Assembly (NCBI GenBank): GCA_023525975.1
Contig: CM042021.1
Coordinates: forward strand, 80,173,501 to 80,237,500
DNA: 64,000 nucleotides
Origin: Smallanthus sonchifolius
Taxonomy: Eukaryota > Streptophyta > Magnoliopsida > Asterales > Asteraceae
Reading direction: 5' to 3'
The notes under the pieces were generated by a model. The model was not told the DNA's origin, did not search any database, and saw only the letters and a list, made by a program, of their open reading frames with translations. Of the stretch, positions 9,481 through 19,273 are shown in pieces (the stretch's first letter is position 1; every line of letters starts with the position of its first letter). A program made the translations under genes and the position numbers.

Positions 9481-11380
9481 CTGCATGAGTAAAGAGTTAA
9501 TGATAACTGAGAAATCTATTTGATTCAACGACTTGATGCTCAAAGGGGAGAATATGTCACACACAATGTTTTGGAAAGAGTTTTACAAAGTCCAAATAAT
9601 AACCTGAAACTTAGGGTGACGATGGTGAGCATAAAGTCATTGATGCAACCATTTGACTAGTTGAGGGGGAGTCTACAGGACAGGGGGAGTACAGAACTGT
9701 GTTGGTGACAGAGGCAATGACATTCAATTATATTACATTGGTTTGAGTTTTTAATTGATTGAATTGCTTAATCATGAGTAACCAAGTAAAATGTTTTTCT
9801 TAAAATGTTTTCATGGAAGATTTTATTTTCGTTTGTTTTACTTTCTTTCATAAAGATTTTGAAAAAGCCAAACAAATTGAAAAAGATAAAATCGACATTA
9901 CTTGAAGTTAAAGAAGAGATGATAGTACATCAGTAGATGTTCTTTCACACATGACCTTAGATTGACTGGTTGGTGCTTTATGTTAATATATCTGAATTAT
10001 ATGTTTTGATCTAAACTTCAGAGACTACACAAATAGGAAATGATAGTGTTGTGTATGCATATAATTTGAATTGTCAGTAGACTAAAAGATTCACTGAACC
10101 ATTAGTAGTGTGAAAACATAATTGCATATGTTACAACTGTGATTTGAACCCATTTTATGCCTGGGTGTGTGTGTTAAAATATCACTATCAGATAAAGAAT
10201 ATTAGCTTTTAATAAAGAGTGTCCTATGAGATCAGTTTTGGGTTATGTCCTTAGCACTATTCATTCGATTTGCTTTAGTGCCCATGTCCCGAAAAGCATG
10301 CAATTTGAAGTATAATCAAGATATGTACTTGACAACATCTGTCAAACATATACTAGCCCTTGGATCATATTAATAAATCATCTTTACTGATTCCATTGAA
10401 TTCATAATCCAGATAACAGTTGGATCCACGTACCTGAATCTTATGATTCCACATATATAAGCCAAAACATTGAATCATTCGATTCTGAATCTCATTGATT
10501 CCTATACAATCCAATTTGGATTCTGCTATTCATGTGCTAAGTGATGTCTCCTCATTCTGGAAATTCAGATAATCTTTAGTAAAATCTCATATGTCTTGAA
10601 GATAGTGCATTTACTTTCTGTTGGCATACTAGTGGGATACACGTTGTATTTCATACTTAAATGGTACATTAACTCACAAGAAAGTGGGAATGAGATGCTT
10701 TAGTTTCAAATCTTATAATATTGACAATTTGAATTTGTGTGTCATAGCCTGATCCTATTTTCTTTGAATGTTTATCGAGTATCATAACATGCAATATGAA
10801 AGTCTTGAAAAGATAGTGTGATAATCTTGAAAGATATTGGTTTGATTGGTCAAGGCTTGAAAGAATGACATAGGATACCATTTGATATTATATGGATTTT
10901 ATATCCAAGATGTGTGATTGATATCTCATATATACTGATATGATGTTCTTACTCGTGATGTTCGATCAAAAAGATGTGATTTTGTATTTTACATTTCAGT
11001 TTATATAGAGAAAAACCAAAAAGATTTTGTGTTTCTTATGTTTGAAAAATAAAAAAAAGGTTTTATTTTTCCAGCTTCCATGGAAATTTTAATTGTTGGT
11101 TATTCTTGGTTGTTCTCTTTTGCAAAAACTGAAATTTGCAGACAGAAGTTGACAAAGGGTCCTTCTCCCAAGTTTTCTTCTAGAAATAAAGAGAGTGTGA
11201 AGATGAACAAGACGAAGACTACAGTGTGTTTGATGATATATGAAGACGGATGACAATCTTCTAAAGCTGTTGTCAAGGGAGAGTCTATTGGAGCATATTC
11301 TGGTGACAACGAGCTTGAAGATATTTTGTCTTAGTCTTAGAGTCTTTGACTTGTAATTGATAGAATTGTTAGCAACAGTT
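9481..11380 (+). other. 3' noncoding region of element A
   Basis: No coding frame. From about 9980 to 10900 it is homologous, in reverse orientation, to 19500-21500 (element D) and 59660-60950 (element F). Shared phrases include a 'tgatctaaac' block, AATTTGAATTGTCAGTAG, TAGTAGTGTG and TGATTTGAACCC, and GAGATCAGTTT.GGGTTATG. The 10400-10530 part is dense in complementary GATTC/GAATC words. It contains two G-runs near 9664 and 9690 that resemble decayed polypurine tracts. Confidence 0.7.
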
Positions 11381-11391
11381 AAAGGGGAGTC
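11381..11391 (+). other. Polypurine tract of element A
   Basis: AAAGGGGAGTC directly precedes the 3' LTR start TGTTAGG. It is the standard plus-strand primer site of copia elements. Confidence 0.85.
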
Positions 11392-11817
11392 TGTTAGGAC
11401 ATGTTTTGTAACTGTTGATAAAATTCTGTATAAGTTCACAGAGAGGCGAAAGAATGTTTAGGAGCGAACTTGTTAAGTTCGCGTAGCCTATTAGAGGCGA
11501 ACTTATAAGTTCGCCTAAGCATCTTTGAGGCGAACTTGTTAGGTTCGCCTATAGCAGGTTTCTGTCTATATATAGATGTTTACAGATTCAGAAGAGAAGA
11601 ACGAGAGCAGCAGAGCAGCGTTGAACAGAAGTGAATGAATTGTCTGATTGAGTCTGTAAACTCTATGATTCTTGGAATACAAGTTTGAATGTTATTTACG
11701 TGATTGTTTCTATTGTCTTTTGTGTATATAATTGTTGATTCGGTTGGATTCCGCACTCCGCGTTAACAATACGTCTTATCACGAGAATGATCCGTAGAAG
11801 AGCCATGTAGACCTACA
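11392..11817 (+). repeat. 3' LTR of element A
   Basis: It pairs with 3304-3733 and has its own lesions. The first dyad is reduced to its left end (GAGGCGAAAGAATG), while the fourth dyad, GCGAACTTGTTAGGTTCGC, is kept complete. TATATATA lies at 11567-11574. Confidence 0.93.
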
Positions 11818-11984
11818 CACCGTATCCACGGATTGATATCCGGTTCTTACCTTTACTATATTGCTATCTGATGGGTACACTTGCCCGACGTGTGTGTGAT
11901 TAATCTTTGGTGAAAACCCATTTTATAACTCAAATTGTGTGAAAAATACTTATAAAAATATATATATATAGTTTACACTCATCA

Positions 11985-12393
11985 GTCATGTAGTTATGCC
12001 ACCACTATCACAACGTAGGAAGTTGTTAGGTGACAAATTTCTCAATTAGATAAATGAATTTGAACCTTTATTAAGAAATAATAACCTGTTATGGTCGGAG
12101 GGTGGTGGCCGATGTTGGTTAGAAGGGGAGGTGGAAGCTATGGTTTGGTGGGAGAGGTGGGTTTTGATTTGTAGAAGATGAAGTGGGTGGGTTTTGGTGG
12201 GTCCCACTTTTTAATGAGTTAATTCTTTTTTGTTTTTATTATTTTATTATGTAAAGGATATTTTAGTCATTTTACATACATTTAACAGTCAAAGTTAACG
12301 GGCATCCAACACAGGGGCCATTTATGTTACAAATGTGTAAACTATTGGACTGAACTTGTAATTTACCATTTCAAGAAGCCATAAGTGGAATCT
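11985..12393. other. Unassigned intergenic or old repeat sequence
   Basis: No gene, LTR pair or terminal repeat was found. A G-rich stretch (about 12090-12210) and a sentence-like plant repeat phrase around 12290-12380 suggest a decayed transposon, but the class cannot be told. Confidence 0.35.
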
Positions 12394-13275
12394 TGTAACA
12401 TCCTGAAAATAACAAGAAACAATAAAACAACATATGATGAGTCTCGAGAAAGGAGCGTTAAAAGAATGGAAATGCTAAACGAAGGACCAATGGGCTTGGG
12501 CCTCGGGCTGAACTAATGAGGAACAAGGGAGGCTTGATAACCCTTGTCATTCTCCATAATCCTCATTCCATCATCTTCATCACCACAACCCTAGAGAGAG
12601 AAAGAGAGAGATCTAGAGAGAGAAAGAGCAAGAAACTCCGTCTTCTACCTCTATCCTACACCAAGATCGGTTGTTGAATACTTTTGGAGGTTGGAGAAGA
12701 AGGAAGCAAGCTTCAATAGGTAACAAATCAGCCCAGATATGAGTTTTTCTTCAAAAAATGGGTTTTAGGGTTTACTGGGTTTTTTAATATAAAGGTGGAA
12801 TCTTTACGCATGAAAAATGATTTAAAGATCAGATCTAGCTTCATGGAAGCTAGATAAACGTTTTGAATGTAAAAAGTTAAGGTTTTGGACAAAAAATCAG
12901 GCCTGGAATGGTTGGTGTTCTTGAGCTGACACTCAAGAGTCGGCACATTGCGGTGCCGACTCTCAACGAGGAAGAAGAAGAGGAGAATCGGCCAAAAAGA
13001 GAGAGAATCGGCTCCTGAGAGTCGGTCCTCTGAGGAACACGTTGAGAATCGGCTCCCTAGTACAAAGCAAAGTCCTGAACACAAGTTCAAGCGACACTTA
13101 TCAGTGTGGTTGGCGACTCTCCTAGCCGACACTCATGTGTGCCTGCCGATACTCCCGGCCGACACTCTAGTGTCACCGGCGATTGTCCCGGCCGACTCTC
13201 GAGAGTCGTTAGTAACAATTCTGGCCAACTCTAGTACAAATTGATAGAAACCGGACTTTGATTTATGTGCAGATC
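12394..13275 (+). mobile_element. Partial LTR-like sequence K with AGTCGGC dyads
   Basis: It starts TGTAACATCCTG, a typical gypsy LTR start, and contains a GA-rich run (12592-12632). From 12937 to about 13210 it has a cluster of inverted repeats on the theme GAGAGTCGGC/GCCGACTCTC. The best is an 11-bp stem AGAGTCGGCAC/GTGCCGACTCT with a 6-nt loop (12936-12963). Neither a partner LTR nor a duplication is in the window; its right edge against element C is not resolved. Confidence 0.45.
12936..13208. repeat. AGTCGGC dyad cluster
   Basis: Several inverted and direct copies of GAGAGTCGGC or GCCGACTCTC lie here. They include a perfect 11-bp stem at 12936-12963 and GACTCTC-GAGAGTC at 13194-13207. 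Confidence 0.8.
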
Positions 13276-14005
13276 GGTGTACGCTTAAGCAATAGATAAG
13301 ACATTATAGAGATAAAGACTGATGGCTACAAAACTCTACAAGTATAAATGTTGCGGACTCCACAATTTTGCAATCGATGAAGTTGCTGCAGATAAGTGCA
13401 TATGCTGTGGATAGTTATACTTTGCTGCTGATCAACAACTATGCTGCTCATAGGCTTTATCTGCTGAAGTTCAAGGTTGCTGCTGATAGGCTTCTCAGCA
13501 GCATCATACATTGATGCTACTGATAGGCAAATCATCACCAGCTTTGACTTTACTACTGACATCCTCTGTTGCAACACTGACACACCTATCAGCAGAATGG
13601 ATGTTATTGGTGCATACGACAAAATACAATGCTACTACTTCTGAAGTCTCCTACAAAGATTCCTGATAAGACTTTTTATTTTGCAGTTGTCTTTTTTCTG
13701 CAGTTGTCTTCTTGTTGTCCTCCAATTGTAGTGTAGCTTCTATCTGTAAAAGATCAACGACTTGTGTTTGATCTGATCGTTAGAATCAAGGGTCTGTCTT
13801 GATTCTAAGTTCCTTTATATGTATTATTTCTATTCAGTTGTAAAAAAAGGCTTCCTTAGAGTTTTCTTTGTAACTTGTTAACATTGAAGAGTAATACAAT
13901 TTGCATTTATCAGTATTCTCATTGTTTCTTGTTGGATTGCATAGTTGTTATCCTTTCCGCCAATATCAACTAAACAGAACCATCTTGTTATACATCGATC
14001 CTACA
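13276..14005 (+). repeat. 5' LTR of element C (left edge uncertain)
   Basis: The right edge is firm: GATCCTACA followed by AG and the primer site. The interior has repeated CTGCTGATAGG words and inverted pairs such as GCTGCTGA-n8-TCAGCAGC (13479-13502). With no second LTR the left edge is a guess. Confidence 0.6.
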
Positions 14006-14007
14006 AG

Positions 14008-14019
14008 TGGTATCAGAGC
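14008..14019 (+). other. Primer-binding site of element C
   Basis: TGGTATCAGAGC lies two bases after the LTR end CCTACA, as in the other copia families here. Confidence 0.95.
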
Positions 14020-14048
14020 TTTGGCTCTCAGATTAAGAAAACTCACAT

Positions 14049-15476
14049 TTGTTTAATCACTTTTTGGTTTTGTTACTATTATCTCTTTGCTTCACATCAT
14101 CCATCCAAAGTATTGCACAAAATATTGGATTTGATGATATTGGAAGCCTTCACAGACCACCAAGGCTGGTGTCTGGGGAAGATTATGACATGTGGAAAAA
14201 CAGAATGGAAAGCTTCTTCCGCTATCAAGAATATGGAATGTGGATATCCATAATTGATGGTCCTTATGTGCCAATGGTGGCCTCCGCTGATTTTGGAGGT
14301 CCGCCGGTCCCTAAAGAAGCTTCAAAGTATTCTGAGGAAGACATCAAGAAGATGAAGGTAGATTTTAGAGCTCTAGGAGCCATTAAAATGTGTCTGCCAA
14401 GTGAAGTGTTTCACAACTTCAAAGAATACAAAACTGCTAAAGTGCTCTAGGAAGCTCTTGAGAAGATGTTTGTTGGATCTGAAGAGGTTAAAGAAAACAG
14501 GAGAGATATTCACAAGCAATAATATGAAAACTTTGTGTACAAGAATGGTGAATCTCTTACAACCCAGTACAACAGGTACACTTATCTTGTGGGAGAGCTG
14601 CAGTGTGCTAAAGTCAAGCTATAGAATGACGATATTCTCAAAAAGTTCATCAAATCTCTTCTAAGTTGCTGGACACTCTATACAGTGTCAATTAGAAGAA
14701 TTGAAAACTTGAAGACTCTCACCATGACTGAGCTATTTGGTATGTTAAAGAAATATGAGCTGGAAATGATTCAAGCAAGAGAAAGAAAATCAGGCTACTC
14801 ATCTACACCCTCATCATCCACCACCTCTTCTGCATTACACTCTGACACATTACCAAGCTCAAGCAACTATTATCCTCTCATTGTCACACATCCTCAAACA
14901 CCCAACTCACAAGTAAACAACTCTCCATTCCTCTTGAATCTCATCCACAAAATCCGAACCCTGCTGCTTTTGTTTCTGATACCTTAAGCAACATGTCCTT
15001 TATCAAAGAAAATCTGGATTACTTTCATCCAGATGACTTAGAAGAAATGGATATACAACATTCTGATGCTATGCTGTCTCTTAGATAAAAAAAGGTTCTA
15101 CTCTAGAACTTGAAGACCTATTCCAAGCAACAGTTCAAACGCCAGAGTTGGCTTGGACAAAAGAAAGTTAAGATGCTACAACTGTAACCAACTTGGTCAT
15201 TTTGCCAGAGAATGTAAAGCACCAAAGGCCAACCCAGTTGCTACACAACCAAGACAGACTCATCAAAGTCAAGCTGGTCAAAACACTCAACCTGCTCAAA
15301 CTGTTGCTTGTGCAACTCAATAGGTTAGAACAACTGACTTTGACTGGAGCTTTCAATGTGAAGAGATATATGCCAACAACCAAGCTCTCATGCCAGACAA
15401 CACAAAGATCCCACCTCAGGTATATGAACATATTTGCTCTCAAGCTTACATTGATAAAGTTTTGGGATATAGAAAG
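14049..15476 (+). pseudogene. gag: gag of element C, N-terminal part
   Basis: Copia Gag: a capsid N-terminal domain with Y-D-M-W-K-N-R-M (about 14180-14215), continuing through a typical UBN2/RVT-associated capsid fold. It ends in a nucleocapsid knuckle [14 protein letters not shown] at 15174-15215. There are in-frame stops at about 14448, 14521 and 14623, further stops or shifts near 14985-15095, and a TAG near 15320. No clear ATG opens the frame upstream of the conserved region. The gene is cut by D at 15476 (duplication GAAAG 15472-15476) and resumes at 31179. Confidence 0.82.
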
Positions 15477-16019
15477 TGTAGGTCCCTTCGTGTGTGTCGG
15501 ATCGTCACATGCAAGTGGTCTACTAGTCGCACCGGGTTGCGGAATACCCGTGACTAGGTGGAGAGTCTTACTAAAAAAAGTAAACCAAACACGAGAGTCA
15601 CAATAAACGTTCTTTGTATTATAAACACTTGACGGTTACAGAGAGAATACAAGCTGCGTACTTAGCAGAACAGAGTTCGTCTAAACAAATGGTTCTGCGT
15701 ACTTAGCCTCTGTGAACCTATCCTATTTATACAGACCTGATGCCTGCGCACTTAACAAGTGCGCAGGACCAAATGCTCTTACGTACTTAGCAAGTACGCA
15801 TGGGTCTTCCTGCGTACTTGCTAAGTACGCAGGAGCTTTCTCCTGTGCACATGTAAGTGCGCAAAACACATGGAAGAAATGCAACATACATTATGTAAAA
15901 GTAAATACAACTCGATAAACTATTACATAATGACTCTTACATACAAAGACAAATTACAGACATTAGAGATACAAACTAAGACTCTATCCAGAGTGTTGTC
16001 ACAGGAAAGTGCATCAACA
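15477..16019 (-). repeat. 3' LTR of element D
   Basis: 543 bp, pairing with 30632-31173. It contains four dyads. Two are perfect 25-bp palindromes with 11-bp arms and a 3-nt centre (15743-15767, arms CCTGCGCACTT; 15809-15833, arms CCTGCGTACTT). They lie next to TATTTATA (15724-15731), which is TATAAATA in element sense. Confidence 0.95.
15743..15861 (-). repeat. GCGYACTT/AAGTRCGC dyad array in D 3' LTR
   Basis: Four inverted repeats spaced 30-35 bp. The fourth arm base is C:G in the first and T:A in the second and third, so both arms change together. The fourth (about 15844-15861) is imperfect. Beginning 11 bp upstream of the TATA box in element sense. Confidence 0.93.
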
Positions 16020-16031
16020 AACTCCCCCTTG
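16020..16031 (-). other. Polypurine tract of element D
   Basis: AACTCCCCCTTG on the + strand, i.e. CAAGGGGGAGTT in element sense, directly before the LTR start TGTTGATGC. F has the same tract at 37458-37469. Confidence 0.88.
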
Positions 16032-16078
16032 ACAACAGCTCGGGATCTTCATCGTCTTCAGTCTTCAATCTTTAGTCT

Positions 16079-19000
16079 TCACAGCACTGGCTCCTTAGCT
16101 TCCATCTTCTTTTTGTAATCAAGGCAGAACTTAATCACCTTGTCGTATTTAGAAGCAAGGAGCTTTGTCCATTCGTCCGTGTAGACGCAGTAGCGTTCTG
16201 CTAGTACCTCCAGATCTTTCACAGAAAAGTTGATGAAGCAGACTTCATCGAAGATTCTGATCAGTTCCTTTGGCACTATGTTCCCGCTCTCTGAACGTCC
16301 TTTACCCATGATCACAGCCTCGCCCGTCTTTGGATCTATGTACCAGTACCACATGTCACCAAGAATATCCTGAGATAACTTGCTCAGGGGAATCTTAGTT
16401 TCACATCGCACTGGCTTGTATACCAATTTCTTTAGGTGCTTCTTAGTCACAGGATGCACAGCGTGCTTATCCTTGACTTTCTTGGGGACTTGAGGCTTGA
16501 AATATTCAAATTTCCCTGATCTTGCTTCCCGCTGTAGTGTTACCCACAAACCCATTGCTACTGCATTATTCGAATGACTTAGCAGATCGCGGTTTGCGAG
16601 GTTAACTAGGTCGTACTTAGGCAAAGAGTTGAACGCCTCACTGGTGGGTTTCAAGTATTGAACCCCCCCAGATCTTTTGATGCCGAACAACTGTTTGTCC
16701 TCCTCGAACCTAACAGCCAAGATCATACCTGTAGCTCCGTGCTTGTCTGTGATAGACGTCTTTTGCCACACGGGAGCTGGACCCTTTTTAGATGCAGAAG
16801 GCATGTCTTTCTCTTTTTATGCCTCGGGGTCCACAGGTATAGGGTCGATCGGGGAGGCTTCAGTTGTAGCTTCAACATTACTTGCCATGTCAACTGAGCC
16901 TGTGTCGAGCAGAGATTCGAGCGATGGTACTTCAAAGATCTCACCATCCTCTAACTCGTACTCTCCTTCCCCGTCGCCCTTGGGAATCTCTATCACCACA
17001 TCATCATCATCCTCGTTCCAGTCATCACCAGAGTCGATCTCTCCTTCTTCCAGATTAAGGAGAGCATCGATCTGTGCCTCTTTGGAATAGTCAGGCTCTA
17101 AATAGAGGATCTCATCATCAGATAAGTCCTTGAGCACGTCAGCCGCTGACTTCCCTTTATCTCCACCACCACCACCTGAGGTATCACCACCCTCTTGCTG
17201 AGTAGACTCCCCCTCAGCCAATGGAACAGAAGAGATGGGCACAATCGCCAAAGCTAGGTGCTCACCTCCATTAGGACTGACTTCAGGATCCTTGTCTTTA
17301 TCATCATCCTTAGTCAGATCGACTGGACGACAAGACTCGGCACCGGTGGATTTCTTTTCTTTGTCTTTCTCTTTCTCTTTCTCTGTCTCCTTCTCTGTCT
17401 CCTTCTCCCCCTGAGCACCTAGCTTCGCGGTCAGTTCACCAACTAATTTGACCATAGCTTCATGCTCTTTTCTCTGCAAATCCATCCTTAGCTCAAGTGA
17501 AGTTCTGTGGCCTAGAATCATTTCATTAGTCTTCATTAACAGTTCATTCTGTGCCATGACATTCTTCAACCGTTCATCAGTCCCCGTTCTCTGGCTACGC
17601 AGAATCCTAACTTCATCCGCCAGAGAGTTTATCTGTGCTTGTTGAGCATCAGAATCCTCTTTTGACTTTTGAATAGTCTTCAACAAGCCAGCAACTTGGG
17701 TTTCTAGAACATCGATCCTAGCTTCATTTGGATCCGGATGCCTAGATGATGAGGCTTCGGCGTTGTGGATGGGGGAAGAGAAGATTGTGTCAAAGTCGAA
17801 CCCCTGTGAGAAATCACCGTAGTTAAAGGGTTGACCTGACGGCTCTTTGGTGGGTGTTGGGATGGTGGATGTAATGATTGGAGTGGGTGTTATGGTTGGG
17901 GTGATGGTGACTGACTCTCTGAGAAGTGGAGTAGTCACCGTCACTGGGACGGTTGGAGTAGGGAGGGTCACCGTCACAGGAATCTCCTCTGTGACCGCCG
18001 TGACTGCCACATTACCTTGTACTAGTGGCCTTCTCCTCCTTCTGTACAGTCGTTGTGCTGGTGGGGTAGATTCTGATAGCAATCGTGCTGGTGGACTGTC
18101 AGCCGCAGGTTGTACTTGCTGCACAGTCGGGATCTCTACAACCCTGGGGATAGCAACCTCTTGCCTATCGCCCTTCTTCTTGTTGGCTTTCTCTCGCTTT
18201 TGTCTTTGTAGAGCAGCGTCAGGGTCGGAATCTGGCTCGTATTCGCTGCTCGAGCTTTGTCGTTTTCTTTTTGAAGATGACGCAGGCAGGGTTACCTGTG
18301 CCGACCTTCTCGGATGTGCCTGTGATGGTGCGTCATCGGAATTAGAAGAATCTGATTCTGTTGCCTCCGAATCGGATTCCTCAGCACCACCAACATCACC
18401 TTCATCATCATCATGCTCTTCCTCTTGCTCTTCACCAGAGTCATCACTCATCTCTGGTGCTGAGTTGGGACTATACCAGTTCCAATCTTCAGGAGCGACG
18501 TATGCTTCATTTAGTAGGTGGCCAAAGAGTTCAGTGTGCGCAGGGGTAGGTTCTACACTGCCTGGCTTTAGAAACTGAGCAAAGACTCTCTTGTGCACCC
18601 TTTTTACCTACAGTCTCTCCCCGATAGCATGTAGGTTTGGCAATGCATCATCGATCAGGAGCTGCACAAACCTCGGGTACAAAAGGAACCTGAACCTCTC
18701 TGCTGTATTTATCTGGTCATTGAGTGCTTTGAAGATATAGCGAGAGAAGTTGTAGCCCCGATTGAGAGACAGGCCCACCACGGCCGCTGCAAGGTCATGA
18801 CCCATGGCATCTTTCCCCGCTTTCCTGGATTAGATGCACATGATCATGATGTGGGCAAAGTAACGCCATTGATCCAATACTCACATCTTCTTGTAAGAAG
18901 CATAGTCCCTTGCCCCGACATATCCCATTCTGTGCCTCCAACACCCATCCACGTAGTAATCTGGATAGGATGTCGTGTCGGTGGCAAGGTCTCTGAACTG

Positions 19001-19273
19001 CAATACTCTTCTTATTGTATCCTCAGAGATAGCAATAGCCCGACCGTCAACGGTAGCCCTTATGACATTCGGGGATACCGTGCAATCATGCTCTGCAGTC
19101 TCCCAGAATTGCTCCAGGTAAGGTCTTGAGACTGTTGGGTTTGCTGAGATTGCATAACTTATTCTTGATCTGTTCAGAAAATCCACAATCTCCCTGTATT
19201 GCAAGGCTGCGCCTTTCCATTCTGGTTCGGTGTTAGCCAATAGGTTGAATTCATCAGTGAATGCACGAGCCAT
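16079..19273 (-). pseudogene. Extra 3' (env-position) ORF of element D
   Basis: One frame of about 1,065 codons between the post-pol noncoding region and the 3' LTR, where SIRE-type elements carry an env-like ORF. N-terminal domain (about residues 1-221, start M-A-R-A-F-T-D-E-F): compact, with W- and Y-rich motifs. Middle: very acidic Ser/Asp/Glu stretch, a basic patch (S-S-S-K-R-K-R-Q) and a Thr/Pro/Val-rich stretch. Then a coiled coil (about 17400-17720), a K/E-rich run and acidic motifs. C-terminal domain (16804-16079): conserved, Lys-rich. No clear transmembrane helix or signal peptide after this Met. Stops at 18881 and near 18827 are D-specific, as is TAA at 16817; the stop at 18608 is shared with F. 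A splice-acceptor-like site precedes the ATG. The function is unknown; env homology is positional only. Confidence 0.72.

Larger units (their letters stand above)
3304..11817 (+). mobile_element. Ty1/copia element A (deleted, + strand)
   Basis: A full-length LTR retrotransposon shell: 5' LTR 3304-3733, primer site 3736-3747, gag 4501-9382, a protease fragment, a long 3' noncoding region, polypurine tract, and 3' LTR 11392-11817. The flanks are CACCA (3299-3303) and CACCG (11818-11822), a 5-bp target duplication with one mismatch. It is inserted in the J LTR and hosts element B. Integrase, reverse transcriptase and RNase H are absent: sequence passes from the start of protease into the 3' noncoding region. 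That region is homologous to the one in elements D and F (opposite strand), which ties A to the same broad copia lineage. Without B it is about 5.6 kb. Confidence 0.9.
1727..11984 (+). mobile_element. 3' LTR of gypsy element J, split by copia element A
   Basis: The LTR starts TGATGTGTTAGG at 1727 and ends CACTCATCA at 11984, so the termini form a 5-bp inverted repeat (TGATG/CATCA). It is interrupted after 3303 and resumes at 11818 (CACCGTATCCACGGATTG), giving about 1.74 kb of LTR once element A is removed. It lies directly after a polypurine-like run and is therefore the 3' LTR of a + strand element. A TATTTAAA box at 2171-2178 follows an array of CACGGTCGTG dyads. No second J LTR is in the window, so its age cannot be estimated here. 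Confidence 0.7.

Noticed and set aside
12948..13244. 98-codon frame over the AGTCGGC repeats
   Set aside because: The peptide is built from the inverted repeats (R-x-S, A-D-T-x-V) and lies in LTR-like sequence K without a start context.
15193..15606. 137-codon frame running across the C/D junction
   Set aside because: It is in a different frame from C gag and continues into the D LTR, so it is a chance frame over an insertion joint.
17847..18578. 243-codon open frame on the + strand, also seen at 47895-48599
   Set aside because: It is the antisense of the low-complexity acidic/Thr-Pro part of the extra ORF. Its conservation follows from the sense strand, and it has no start context or domain.
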